Positions 36,005-44,234 of a stretch of DNA of 64,000 nucleotides are shown one piece after another. The translations under genes were made by a program, and so were the position numbers. How positions within the stretch are numbered: position 1 is the first letter of the stretch; the number at the start of each line of letters is the position of its first letter. Source of the stretch: Acidobacteria bacterium Ga0074141 (GTDB taxonomy: Bacteria > Acidobacteriota > Blastocatellia > Pyrinomonadales > Pyrinomonadaceae); contig LNDP01000024.1 of the NCBI GenBank assembly GCA_001464665.1, positions 868,001-932,000 of the forward strand, written 5' to 3'. A model generated the notes under the pieces. The model saw nothing but the letters and a program-made list of their open reading frames with translations. It did not search any database and was not told the origin of the DNA.

Positions 36005-37020
36005 CCAAATCGATCTCTTACGCCGATGCCGGCGTTTCTATAGATAACGCCAACAGGGCCGTGGCGAAGATCCGCGAATATGCCCGGAGCACTTTTAATG
36101 AACGCACGCTGACCGAGATCGGCAGCTTCGGCGGGATGTTTTCGGGAGCGTTTCCGAACATGGCCGATCCGATCCTGGTCGCCTCGGCGGATGGCGTCGG
36201 GACGAAGCTGAAGCTCGCGTTTGAGACCAGCGTTCATAACACGGTCGGAGCGGACTTGGTCAATCATTGCGTCAACGACATTTTGGTCCAGGGTGCCCGG
36301 CCGCTTTTCTTTCTTGATTATTTCGCGACCGGGAAGCTCGAGCCGGACGTGACGGCCTCGGTCGTCGAGGGCATGGCCCGTGCCTGCCGCGAGAACGGCT
36401 GTGTCCTGCTCGGCGGCGAAACGGCGGAGATGCCGGACTTCTATCCGCCGGGCGAATATGACCTCGCGGGCTTCATCGTCGGCGTGGTCGATAAGGCAAG
36501 GGTGATCGACGGCAAGTCGATCGAGCCCGGCGATGTCGTGCTCGGCATTCCCTCGAATGGCCTGCAGACCAACGGCTATTCGCTGGCGAGAAAGCTCTTC
36601 TTTGAGGTCGGCGGATACAACGCCGATTCCTACATTGACGAACTCGGCACGACCGCAGGCGAGGCACTGCTCGCGACGCACCAAAGCTTTTTGCCGCAGA
36701 TCGGGCCGCTGCTCGATGGCGGCCGAATCAAGGGCCTCGCACACATCACCGGCGGCGGCTTTCTTGAAAACATTCCCCGTATTTTACCAGAGGGCGTCTC
36801 GGTCGAGATCGAACGCGGCACCTGGCCCGAGCTCCCGATCTTCGGCCTGATGCAACGCCTCGGCAACGTCGCCGACCAAGAAATGTTCCGCACCTTCAAC
36901 ATGGGCATCGGGATGGTCGTTGTGTGCTCAGAAGCTTCTGCGGACCAGATCACTGGCTCGGTCCCCAATTGCAAACGAATAGGTAGGGTGACCGAAGGAA
37001 GCGGTACGGTATCGATCTGA
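36001..37020 (+). CDS. purM: phosphoribosylformylglycinamidine cyclo-ligase (AIR synthetase)
   Basis: 339 residues. Catalyses the ATP-dependent ring closure of FGAM to AIR, step five of purine synthesis. Family blocks: SFGGMFSG, ASADGVGTKLKLAF, NDILVQGARPLFFLDYFATG (split), LGGETAEMPDFYPPGEYDL, GIPSNGLQTNGYSLAR and HITGGGFLENIPR. The ATG overlaps the stop of the PIN toxin gene, so no room exists for a separate promoter immediately upstream; expression may depend on the toxin-antitoxin transcript. purN lies 3.2 kb downstream, with unrelated genes between. Confidence 0.96.
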   Translation: MTKSISYADAGVSIDNANRAVAKIREYARSTFNERTLTEIGSFGGMFSGAFPNMADPILVASADGVGTKLKLAFETSVHNTVGADLVNHCVNDILVQGARPLFFLDYFATGKLEPDVTASVVEGMARACRENGCVLLGGETAEMPDFYPPGEYDLAGFIVGVVDKARVIDGKSIEPGDVVLGIPSNGLQTNGYSLARKLFFEVGGYNADSYIDELGTTAGEALLATHQSFLPQIGPLLDGGRIKGLAHITGGGFLENIPRILPEGVSVEIERGTWPELPIFGLMQRLGNVADQEMFRTFNMGIGMVVVCSEASADQITGSVPNCKRIGRVTEGSGTVSI

Positions 37021-37066
37021 TCGGCTTAAGCAACCAAATTGGCGCCGCAAGAACTCTAATCGAGTT

Positions 37067-37603
37067 GTGACCAGGAAATTAACTATATTTGCATCGGGCA
37101 TCGTCGTCCTGCTTTTCTTTTCGGCGAAGGCTTTCGGGTGCTCGTGCCCGCCGCCGCCACCCGAATCATCAAAGAGTATTGAAGAGAAGAGATCTGAAAA
37201 GCGAAGCTATTTTCTGACAGAGTTTTCGGGGGCCGCCTTTGTTGGAAAGATCATCAAGCGTGAACGCGTAAACGTGAATTGGGTATCGAAGACCCTCGAC
37301 GGAGAACCATCCATTTCTCAAATGTACAGGTATACAATTCGCGTGAAAGAGTATTGGCTCGGGGTTAACTCGCGGACAGTGATCGTCTATGGTGAACCCA
37401 CGGAGCAGATCTTCGGCGAATCCGGAAGCGGAAGCTCGTGCGGGTTCAAACTGAAAACAGGCCGCACGCTATTCTTCACTCCTAGCCTGTATCAGAACAA
37501 TCTAACAATCGGCATGTGTGACTACGCGGGAGCCGGATCGGCCCCAGACGCGCATCAAGCAAACGAATTCAGAAAGATGATGGGCGAACCTAAGCGGTTC
37601 TGA
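37067..37603 (+). CDS. secreted CSC-start protein, possibly NTR/TIMP-like
   Basis: 178 residues with a signal peptide of ~24 residues ending AFG, then CSCPPPPPES. A mature N-terminus CxC followed by AAFVGKIIKRER, a beta strand TIRVKEYWLG, GSSCGFKLKTGRTLFF and a late Cys in GMCDYAG recalls bacterial netrin/TIMP-like domains, whose role in bacteria is unknown. The Cys could instead be lipidated. Starts with GTG. Confidence 0.5.
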   Translation: MTRKLTIFASGIVVLLFFSAKAFGCSCPPPPPESSKSIEEKRSEKRSYFLTEFSGAAFVGKIIKRERVNVNWVSKTLDGEPSISQMYRYTIRVKEYWLGVNSRTVIVYGEPTEQIFGESGSGSSCGFKLKTGRTLFFTPSLYQNNLTIGMCDYAGAGSAPDAHQANEFRKMMGEPKRF

Positions 37604-37739
37604 ACGGAACCATCCCTGCCTTGAGGCTTTAGCCCGCGGCGAAAGTGATTTTCGAAAGGCAATCAAAAGGAAAATGCAATCAGGCGGTTCGCCTTCTTGA
37701 TGCTTTTTTTACCGTAGGAACAATTTTATAATTCGGAAT

Positions 37740-38687
37740 ATGAAATGTTTTGACCCAGTTCGCCTCACTTTCCTTACCGGAGTTTTTGTCCTTTTTGCCG
37801 TTTCCGCGGCCGCGCAGACGACGGCGGCGGAGCATTTGAAGCGTGGGAATGATCACTACAAGAGTAAGAATTACGCTCAGGCGATAGCAAGTTTTTCCGA
37901 GGCGATACGGCTTGCTCCGCGGGCACCGGAGCCTTGGTTCAACCGCGGGCAGGCTCGTTATTTTTCCGGCGACATCCGCACGGCGATCGGTGATTTTCAG
38001 CAGGCAGCGACGCTAAAGCCGGACTACGTTGACGCCTGGTTCCAGCTCGGGCTTGCCCGAAACAAAACCGGCGACCACGCCGGTGCCATCGCCTCATACA
38101 ACCGCGGGATTGCCATAGCCTCGGGCGACGCACAGCTTTACTACAACCGCGGGATCGCTCATGCGGACAGCAAACGCGACGACCTCGCCCTTGCTGATTA
38201 CAACCGAGCTCTCCAGATCCAACCGAATTACCCGAAAGCACTCGTTAACCGCGGGGCCGTACATTTCCGAGCCAAACGGTACAACGAGGCTCTTGCGGAT
38301 CTTAGCCGGTCGATCGAGCTCGACCCGGGTTACGCCGAGGCATGGAACAACCGCGGTGTGGTCCAAAACAATTTGAATCGCCCGCAACAGGCAATAGCGG
38401 ACCTTGACCAGGCGATCAAGCTAGACCCGACGCTGAAAAAACCGCATCTGGACAAGGGCATCGCACTCAACAAGCTTCGCCGGAACACCGAAGCCATCGA
38501 GAGCCTGAACGCAGCGATCAAGCTCGACCCCAAATATGTGAACGCCTACATTTTTCGCGGTGCCGTCTATTTCGACATAAAGAAATTCGACCTCTCAAAG
38601 GCCGACATGGAGCAGGTGCTAAAGCTCGATCCAACGAACAAATTTGCCGCAAATCTTTTGACCCGAATAGCCGCTCTGCCGAAATGA
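37740..38687 (+). CDS. secreted TPR protein
   Basis: 315 residues: a signal peptide (LTFLTGVFVLFAVSAAAQ) and eight TPR units from about residue 30 to the end, with typical consensus such as PWFNRGQARY, AWFQLGLARNKTGD, AWNNRGVVQNNLNRPQQA and AYIFRGAVYFDIKKF. It should be a periplasmic protein-protein interaction scaffold. No neighbour points to a partner. Confidence 0.88.
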   Translation: MKCFDPVRLTFLTGVFVLFAVSAAAQTTAAEHLKRGNDHYKSKNYAQAIASFSEAIRLAPRAPEPWFNRGQARYFSGDIRTAIGDFQQAATLKPDYVDAWFQLGLARNKTGDHAGAIASYNRGIAIASGDAQLYYNRGIAHADSKRDDLALADYNRALQIQPNYPKALVNRGAVHFRAKRYNEALADLSRSIELDPGYAEAWNNRGVVQNNLNRPQQAIADLDQAIKLDPTLKKPHLDKGIALNKLRRNTEAIESLNAAIKLDPKYVNAYIFRGAVYFDIKKFDLSKADMEQVLKLDPTNKFAANLLTRIAALPK

Positions 38688-38707
38688 AAACGGTTGCCCG
38701 CCGGAGC

Positions 38708-38986
38708 TTAGTAATGATACCGGGCCTGCAGAAATTCGATCCGATCATCCCGAACCCGATAAATCACGCGGTGCTCTTTTGTAATCCTTCGGGACCAGGT
38801 GCCTGAGGCTTCGTGTTTTAGCGGCTCGGGTTTGCCAACGCCGGAGAAGGGGTCGCGGACAACAGCCTCCATTAGGTCGAGCACCTTCAGGAGCAATTTC
38901 CTATCGTTCTCGGCCCAAAATCGAAGGTCGTCGCGGAAAGCATCACTTAGAACGACCGCGCGTTTTTCGGATGGGCTTTTCGGCAT
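38708..38986 (-). CDS. yoeB: YoeB/Txe-type mRNA interferase toxin
   Basis: 92 residues of the RelE/YoeB fold, a ribosome-dependent endoribonuclease. The family signature is nearly intact: FRDDLRFWAENDRKLLLKVL, then PFSGVGKPEPLKHEASG, TWSRRITKEHRVIYRV and the C-terminal RYHY. Key Glu, Arg, His and Tyr are present, so it should be active. It overlaps the antitoxin gene by 44 nt. Confidence 0.93.
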   Translation of the reverse strand: MPKSPSEKRAVVLSDAFRDDLRFWAENDRKLLLKVLDLMEAVVRDPFSGVGKPEPLKHEASGTWSRRITKEHRVIYRVRDDRIEFLQARYHY

Positions 38987-39254
38987 CGAATTCCTTTCGC
39001 AACTCTTCGATAGTGGTTACTTCTCCACCACCTGCCTCGGTTTGTTTTATCGCGCTTAGTAACCTTTCGGCGTTCTTTGGCGAGCGGAAGAGATACTCCG
39101 TTTCCATAAGGCTCGAAAGCTCGTCGGCGTCGATCATTGCCACGGACGAACGCCCGCGTCGTTTGATCACCACGACCTCAGAATCATCTGTGACTTGATC
39201 AAGGATCGATGCTAAATTGTTCCTTGCTTCGCTATAAGTGACCTCTATCGACAT
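38943..39254 (-). CDS. yefM: YefM/Phd-type antitoxin
   Basis: 103 residues. The N-terminal Phd/YefM DNA-binding fold reads VTYSEARNNLASILDQVTDD and VVVIKRRGRSSVAMIDADEL; the C-terminal tail after ~65 wraps the YoeB toxin. ATG 39254 is chosen; an in-frame TTG two codons earlier lies inside the operator. Confidence 0.92.
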   Translation of the reverse strand: MSIEVTYSEARNNLASILDQVTDDSEVVVIKRRGRSSVAMIDADELSSLMETEYLFRSPKNAERLLSAIKQTEAGGGEVTTIEELRKEFDAEKPIRKTRGRSK

Positions 39255-39272
39255 GTACAAGATTATTGTACA
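39254..39272. promoter_or_regulatory. paired TGTACA operator of yefM-yoeB
   Basis: TGTACA at 39254-39259 and again at 39267-39272, 13 nt apart. The E. coli yefM-yoeB operator is known to use palindromes with the same TGTACA core, so this is probably where YefM(-YoeB) represses its own transcription. The first copy overlaps the start codon. Confidence 0.75.
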
Positions 39273-39382
39273 AGTTCGGGATCCCTGTCAATGAATTTTT
39301 TTGTGCTCTCGGCAGCTAAACTTTGATGATGAAAATCGACATCTGATCTCTCGCCATGAAAAGAATCAGTTCAGACAACAAG

Positions 39383-40126
39383 TTAATTTCTGACACCAGG
39401 CCTTACACGGCGAAAGGTTCGTTGGTCGACCTCGCCCCAACTAAACCATAAAAAGTCAACATCGTTCTCTGCCACTATTCGTTGATTTGCTAATTTGGTG
39501 AGACGTCCTGTGAGTACTATTCCATTCGGCTTCGTATCTTCGAAGATTCCATCTGTTAGGAAGCGCCCCGTAAATCTGTAACTCTGACCTTCGTGTTCGT
39601 CGGTAATAAAGGCAAAACTATCTGCTGAAAGATCCTCGTCGAACCACGCATAGTTGTGATCTTTCGTTATCAGGAGTCCTCTCTTTGCTTGAGGTTTCCA
39701 GTTAACCCTGTTTTCAACTGGCGGAGTTGGCGGCGGTGTACAGGGCTTTGGCGCACAAGCACTTCCGTAAGCGACATCGGTGCCTGTGAATACAGACAAC
39801 CAAACAACATCTCTAAATTGTTCAGGAGGCATCGCGGCAAACTCATATCCGCCATCAGGACGAAAATCGCTTTCCGACGAGCTTATTGGTTTCTCTAAGC
39901 CGCCAACTGTAACTGCCGTTGCGAGATCGTTAGAAACGGAACAACTAATTGTCGTGAAACACACAATAACGCCAAACGCACATAGAATCTTACGAGAGCC
40001 TATTATTAATCTCGGTTTCTGTGGGTTTCGTTCGACGTCGACAAGTACTCTGCGACTATCGATGACTTGTTTAAGAATTGATGCTAAGTTCTTCTTTGCT
40101 TCGCTGAAACTTATATTTTTCGGCAT
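39383..40126 (-). CDS. chimeric protein: Phd-like N-terminus fused to an exported domain
   Basis: 247 residues. Residues 1-25 (ISFSEAKKNLASILKQVIDS) match the start of a Phd/YefM antitoxin; at DNA level 40064-40109 matches the yefM gene at 39193-39238 in 37 of 46 positions. From ~45 the frame enters a hydrophobic segment ILCAFGVIVCFTTISC that looks like a lipoprotein signal, followed by a ~185-residue soluble domain of unknown family (PPPTPPVENRVNWKP, QSYRFTGRFLTDGIFED). The hydrophobic part has no start codon of its own in frame, so either the fusion is real or the signal has lost its start. DNA is AT-rich. Confidence 0.55.
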   Translation of the reverse strand: MPKNISFSEAKKNLASILKQVIDSRRVLVDVERNPQKPRLIIGSRKILCAFGVIVCFTTISCSVSNDLATAVTVGGLEKPISSSESDFRPDGGYEFAAMPPEQFRDVVWLSVFTGTDVAYGSACAPKPCTPPPTPPVENRVNWKPQAKRGLLITKDHNYAWFDEDLSADSFAFITDEHEGQSYRFTGRFLTDGIFEDTKPNGIVLTGRLTKLANQRIVAENDVDFLWFSWGEVDQRTFRRVRPGVRN

Positions 40127-40178
40127 TATTAGTGCTCCGTGTTCGCTAATATTGTCTAGATAGATCCTACAGAAGTCA

Positions 40179-40769
40179 ATGAAAATAGGAATTCTTATTT
40201 CGGGCCGCGGGTCTAATATGGTGGCCTTGGTTGAGGCCGTGGGGAGCGGCGAGATACCGGGGTCGGAGGTCGCGGTTGTCATTAGCGATAAGGCGGACGC
40301 GGCGGGTTTGGCAAAGGCGGCGGAACGCGGCGTTGAGACCTTGGTCATTGAAAGAAACGGACGCAAACGCGAAGAGCACGATGCGGAGATCGTCGCAGCT
40401 TTGAATGACCGCGGAGTTGAACTCGTCTGCCTGGCGGGCTATATGCGTCTGCTTTCGCCACTTTTTGTCCAGGCATTTCCGGACCGCATCATCAACATCC
40501 ACCCGAGCCTGCTGCCCGCATATCCCGGCCTTAACGTCCACGAACGAGTCATCGCCGCCGGCGAAAAAACCTCGGGCTGCACCGTCCATTTTGTACACGA
40601 AGACCTCGACGCCGGCCCGATCATCCTCCAACGCGAAGTCCCGGTCTTTGACGGCGACACCCCCGAAACCCTCTCCGCCCGAATCCTTGAACAAGAACAC
40701 GGCACCTACGTCGAAGCTGTCAAGAAGATCTTGGCCACAAAGAGCAATGAGCAAACAGAGAGAAATTGA
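40179..40769 (+). CDS. purN: phosphoribosylglycinamide formyltransferase
   Basis: 196 residues. Transfers the formyl group from 10-formyl-THF to GAR, step three of purine synthesis. N-terminal GILISGRGSNM binds the phosphate; the catalytic block is NIHPSLLPAYPGLNVH with Asn and His, followed by GCTVHFVHEDLDAGPII containing the catalytic Asp. The gene is plus strand, directly after the divergent chimeric gene. Confidence 0.96.
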   Translation: MKIGILISGRGSNMVALVEAVGSGEIPGSEVAVVISDKADAAGLAKAAERGVETLVIERNGRKREEHDAEIVAALNDRGVELVCLAGYMRLLSPLFVQAFPDRIINIHPSLLPAYPGLNVHERVIAAGEKTSGCTVHFVHEDLDAGPIILQREVPVFDGDTPETLSARILEQEHGTYVEAVKKILATKSNEQTERN

Positions 40770-40889
40770 TCACAATTTCGCTGCATCGCGTTCGCGACGA
40801 AGTCGTTTACCCAATATCGCCGAATATACCGTTCCGTGCTCTCTGTGACCTCGATGGCAAACTTCATATGTTAATTGAGTCGCCCTACT

Positions 40890-40919
40890 TTGACATTGGG
40901 CTCCGTTATTCCGTAAAAT
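40890..40919 (+). promoter_or_regulatory. sigma-70 type promoter of the rpmH-rnpA operon
   Basis: TTGACA at 40890-40895, 18-nt spacer, TAAAAT at 40914-40919. This -35 is consensus and the -10 matches 5 of 6. rpmH starts 40 nt downstream. Confidence 0.75.
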
Positions 40920-40959
40920 CAAGGTTTTCACTTTCGGGTGAATTCGATGGAGAGCAATT

Positions 40960-41106
40960 ATGCCGAAGAGAACGTTTCAACCAAACAACCGAAGACGCGC
41001 AAAGAAGCACGGGTTCAGGGCACGAATGGCGACCAAGAACGGCCGGGCCGTGATCAATCGGCGCCGGGCGAAAGGCCGCAAGCGGCTGACTCCGCATCAT
41101 TATTAA
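40960..41106 (+). CDS. rpmH: 50S ribosomal protein L34
   Basis: 48 residues, very basic: starts [19 protein letters not shown] and ends [15 protein letters not shown], the universal L34 pattern. GGAGAG lies 5 nt before the ATG. It heads the conserved rpmH-rnpA-yidD-yidC-khpB-mnmE block found near many bacterial origins. It is completely enclosed by an open +1 frame that continues into rnpA. Confidence 0.97.
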   Translation: MPKRTFQPNNRRRAKKHGFRARMATKNGRAVINRRRAKGRKRLTPHHY

Positions 41107-41114
41107 GCTTTGGT

Positions 41115-41462
41115 TTGCCGAAGGCGGCGCGGATAGCTAAACGCGCCGATTTCCTTAGGGTTTACCAGCAAGGTGTGTGTATAGAAGGCCGTTTTATGAC
41201 GGTTTTCTTTTTGCCTTCAGGCCGCGATGTTCACCGTGTCGGCATTACGGCGACGAAAAAAGCGATCGGCAAGGCGCATGACCGCAACCGTGCGAAAAGG
41301 CTGCTTCGCGAGTGTTTTCGCCTAAGCCGAGCGGAGCTTGATGCGATCGAGCAGAAATGCGACTGGGTGATCAACGCCCGCAGGATTCTGTTGAAGGAAA
41401 AGCTCGATAGGCCGCTAGCCGAATTTCGCGAAATACTAAAAAAGGCCGGAGCGAAATTGTGA
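41115..41462 (+). CDS. rnpA: ribonuclease P protein component
   Basis: 115 residues from TTG 41115, normal for RnpA. The protein binds RNase P RNA and aids tRNA 5' maturation; ADFLRVYQQG, the substrate-facing FFLPSG, VGITATKKAIGKAHDRNRAKR (split RNR motif: HDRNRAKRLLRE) are present. TTG has no ribosome site. The frame stays open upstream through all of rpmH to ATG 40947 or GTG 40938, which would give a 171- or 174-residue protein nested over rpmH, as reported for Thermus rnpA. The start is therefore undecided. Confidence 0.9.
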   Translation: MPKAARIAKRADFLRVYQQGVCIEGRFMTVFFLPSGRDVHRVGITATKKAIGKAHDRNRAKRLLRECFRLSRAELDAIEQKCDWVINARRILLKEKLDRPLAEFREILKKAGAKL

Positions 41463-41545
41463 ATTGTAAATTGCTGAATTGTGAATTGGTTTCGATATAT
41501 CCGGTGATTCCAATTTACAATTGATCAATTGGCAATTAACAATTG
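41463..41545. repeat. AT-rich intergenic inverted repeat (AATTG phrase)
   Basis: The rnpA-yidD gap contains AATTGTAAATTG/GAATTGTGAATTGG on the left and CCAATTTACAATTG/CAATTAACAATTG on the right in inverted order, so the arms can pair imperfectly across ~30 nt. Confidence 0.6.
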
Positions 41546-41558
41546 AGGGCATCCTTGG

Positions 41559-41768
41559 ATGAAGTTTTTGGTGCTCGACATCCTAAGTGTTTATAAGGCC
41601 GCGGTCTCGCCGTTCCTTCCGCCGGCGTGCAGATTTGAGCCGACATGTTCTGAATATGCTCGGGAGGCGGTTGAAAAATACGGTGCGCTAAAGGGAACCT
41701 GGATGGGCCTGAAGCGTATTCTTAGGTGCCAGCCACTTTGCAAAGGCGGGCACGACCCGGTGCAGTAA
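41559..41768 (+). CDS. yidD: membrane protein insertion efficiency factor YidD
   Basis: 69 residues with the YidD signature: YKAAVSPFLPPACRFEPTCSEYA, followed by LKRILRCQPLCKGGHDPV. Amphipathic, binds the inner membrane and aids YidC-dependent insertion. In the expected place between rnpA and yidC. Confidence 0.95.
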   Translation: MKFLVLDILSVYKAAVSPFLPPACRFEPTCSEYAREAVEKYGALKGTWMGLKRILRCQPLCKGGHDPVQ

Positions 41769-41788
41769 AGCGTTCGAAAGTTTGTACG

Positions 41789-43702
41789 ATGGATAATTCT
41801 GATAATCAGGGGCAGTTCCGGCTTTTTGCCGCCGTCATTCTTTCAATGCTGGTGCTTGGGCTTTGGTCGTATTTCAACCCGCCCGAACTTCCGCCTGACC
41901 CGGCGCAGACCGAGATCGCCGCAGACCAGCAAGCCACACCGCAGGCGAGCGAGACGCCAGCCGTTCCGGCCGAAACTCCGGCTCCGCTCGTAGAGGAAGC
42001 CCCAAATCGGCAGATAGTCATTACGTCGCCGCTCTATCAGGTAACGCTCGATAGCCGCGGAGCCGTCGCGTCGAGCTGGATCCTGCTCAAGAACAAGGTC
42101 AATGGCCGCGAGACGCCGCTCTTTGCCGATGGCGGCACGGCGGAGAACCCGAAACCGCTCGAGCTTATCTCGAACGAGGCCCGGAGCCGCACCCCGCGTG
42201 AGCTTCCCTTTCAGCTCTCGACCGGCGACGCCGCTCTCGATACGCTGCTCAATGAACGCAATTATCAGGTCAATGCCGAGGGCGACACCGTAACGCTCAA
42301 CGCCGGCGAAGAAAAGACGATCGAATTTACGCTAACCGACGGGGCAGGGCTTGAGGCCCGCAAGCGTTTTCTTTTTCGTGCGGATGGCTACATCGCGGAC
42401 CTCGGGCTGGAGGTCAAGCGAAACGGCCAGACGGTGCCGAACACAAAGCTCCTGATCGGCCCGAGCATCGGCGACCACGCCATCAATAACCACACTTTCT
42501 ACCGCATCGAATCAGAGGCGATGGCCTACGTCGGCGACGACATTCATCGCCATCAGGGCTATTACTCATTCGACTTTGACGCTCAAAATCGCGGCTCGCT
42601 GACAGTTCCGGGAGCTGTAAGTTGGGCGGGAGTCGGTGACGCGTATTTCGCGATGGCGGCGATCCCGGCAACTCCGGCCGAGGGGCTTGAGGTGCGGGCA
42701 TCGCGATACGAGGTAGAGACGGAGCCTTTCTTCCCGAGCATTTTTAGCTGGATTCTCCGTAGCCCGGAGACAAAAGAAAAGCGGCACCTCGTGACGGCCT
42801 ATGTGCCGGTTGCGGCGGATGGCTCGGTGACGAAGGTCTATACCGGGACAAAGGACTACTTTCATCTCTCGTCGATCTCTGATGACCTAGATGCCTCGGC
42901 GGGACGCGAGCTTGATTTCGTCAACGTCATCAATTTTGCGACGTACAGCATCGTCCGCTTTTTCGTAAAGCCGCTTTCGGTTCCGATCCTTTACGCACTT
43001 GATTTCTTCAATCGCCTGACCGGCAACTACGGCGTGGCGATCATCGTCTTCACGTTCCTTTTCTATTCGCTGCTCTTCCCGCTCCGCTGGTCGCAATCAA
43101 AGAGCTTTAAGAAGGCGGCCGGCAACGCTCCGAAAATGAAGGAGGTCCAGGACAAGATCAAGGACCTGCAGAAGAAGGGCGTGCCGATGGACGACCCGCG
43201 GATGCGCGAGCTCCAAATGGAGCAGCTGAAGATGATGAAGGGCGCCGTGCCGATCGGCGGCTGCCTCCCGATGCTATTGCAGTTTCCGCTACTGATCGCG
43301 TTTTACACGGCGATAACTATCGCTCTCGACGCACGGCAGGCGAGCTTCGCTTGGCTCCCGGATCTCTCCGGCGCCGACCCGTGGCACATACTCGAGTTTG
43401 GCTTTGCGATCTCGATGGTGCTTGCGATGAAATTTACACCGACCGGTGCGGCCGTTACGCCCGAGCAGCAGATGCAGCAGAAGATGATGATGTATCTGAT
43501 GCCGGTGATGATGCTCTGGGTAATGTGGACGGCACCCTCGGGACTTTTGCTTTACTGGTTCTTTGGTAATATCGTTAGCTTCGGCCAGCAGATGATAATC
43601 AACTATATGAACAAGACCACCGAGCCGGAAACGACGACCGTGGTCAATGATCCGCTGCCGAAGAACATTAAGAAGGTAAAGGGCGGGAAGAAGGAAAAAT
43701 AA
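41789..43702 (+). CDS. yidC: membrane protein insertase YidC
   Basis: 637 residues, gram-negative type: N-terminal helix (LFAAVILSMLVLGLWSYF), a Pro/Ala-rich linker, a large periplasmic beta domain (~80-380) and the conserved five-helix insertase core from about 400 (NYGVAIIVFTFLFYSLLFPL, GGCLPMLLQFPLLIAFY). The conserved cytoplasmic Arg of the groove lies in FPLRWSQSKSF. A basic tail (KKVKGGKKEK) can contact ribosomes. ATG at 41789 is preferred to an upstream frame start at 41726 that overlaps yidD. Confidence 0.96.
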   Translation: MDNSDNQGQFRLFAAVILSMLVLGLWSYFNPPELPPDPAQTEIAADQQATPQASETPAVPAETPAPLVEEAPNRQIVITSPLYQVTLDSRGAVASSWILLKNKVNGRETPLFADGGTAENPKPLELISNEARSRTPRELPFQLSTGDAALDTLLNERNYQVNAEGDTVTLNAGEEKTIEFTLTDGAGLEARKRFLFRADGYIADLGLEVKRNGQTVPNTKLLIGPSIGDHAINNHTFYRIESEAMAYVGDDIHRHQGYYSFDFDAQNRGSLTVPGAVSWAGVGDAYFAMAAIPATPAEGLEVRASRYEVETEPFFPSIFSWILRSPETKEKRHLVTAYVPVAADGSVTKVYTGTKDYFHLSSISDDLDASAGRELDFVNVINFATYSIVRFFVKPLSVPILYALDFFNRLTGNYGVAIIVFTFLFYSLLFPLRWSQSKSFKKAAGNAPKMKEVQDKIKDLQKKGVPMDDPRMRELQMEQLKMMKGAVPIGGCLPMLLQFPLLIAFYTAITIALDARQASFAWLPDLSGADPWHILEFGFAISMVLAMKFTPTGAAVTPEQQMQQKMMMYLMPVMMLWVMWTAPSGLLLYWFFGNIVSFGQQMIINYMNKTTEPETTTVVNDPLPKNIKKVKGGKKEK

Positions 43703-43708
43703 GGACCA

Positions 43709-44158
43709 ATGAGCGACGTTTGCGAAAGATCAGAAGAATTACTCGAAGACCTGTTTGACGACATGGGGCTCGACCTTGAGCCTGATGCCGAATGGACCGA
43801 CGAGGGCTGCTACATCAACCTTACGGGGAAGGATGTCGAGCTTGCCGTGGCGGAAAATGCCGAGCTGCTCGACGCACTCGAAACGCTGCTTTTTCAGATG
43901 TACGGCCGCGAGCTCGAACGCGAGCACCGCTTCGTTTGCGACGCGGACGGCTTTCGTAAAACCCGGAAGGCAGAGCTCCACGCGATGGCTCGCTTTGCTG
44001 CGGACCAGGTCCGCAAGACCGGCCGGCCGTTCACCTTCGGGGTGCTGACCTCGACGGAACGCCGCATCATCCATATGTCGCTTCGCGAGGTGGAAGACCT
44101 GTTGACAGAATCGGTCGGAGCCGGACGCGACCGACGGCTGCAGATCAGCCCTAAGTAA
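43709..44158 (+). CDS. khpB: R3H-domain RNA-binding protein KhpB/Jag
   Basis: 149 residues. A KH-like region (~25-75, with INLTGKDVELAVAENAELL and ETLLFQMYG) and an R3H domain (~85-145) containing RKAELHAMARFAADQVRKTGRP, the R-x3-H pattern. The N-terminal Jag domain of the larger homologs is absent. It binds RNA and affects cell elongation in other bacteria. Six nt from yidC. Confidence 0.9.
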   Translation: MSDVCERSEELLEDLFDDMGLDLEPDAEWTDEGCYINLTGKDVELAVAENAELLDALETLLFQMYGRELEREHRFVCDADGFRKTRKAELHAMARFAADQVRKTGRPFTFGVLTSTERRIIHMSLREVEDLLTESVGAGRDRRLQISPK

Positions 44159-44183
44159 ACGGCTTGAAAGATCGCGATATTTG

Positions 44184-44221
44184 AAAGAGTGAAAGGGCCG
44201 AGGGTCTTTTCACTCTTTTTG
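44184..44221 (+). terminator. terminator between khpB and mnmE
   Basis: Stem AAAGAGTGAAA / TTTTCACTCTTT with loop GGGCCGAGGGTC and a T-rich end, 25 nt after khpB. mnmE starts only 13 nt later, so mnmE must be reached by readthrough or its own promoter. Confidence 0.8.
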
Positions 44222-44234
44222 TTTCGAACGAGAG

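Noticed and set aside
35905-36744. Minus-strand frame of 279 codons opposite purM
   Set aside because: purM is certain by family motifs; the opposite frame shows no domain.
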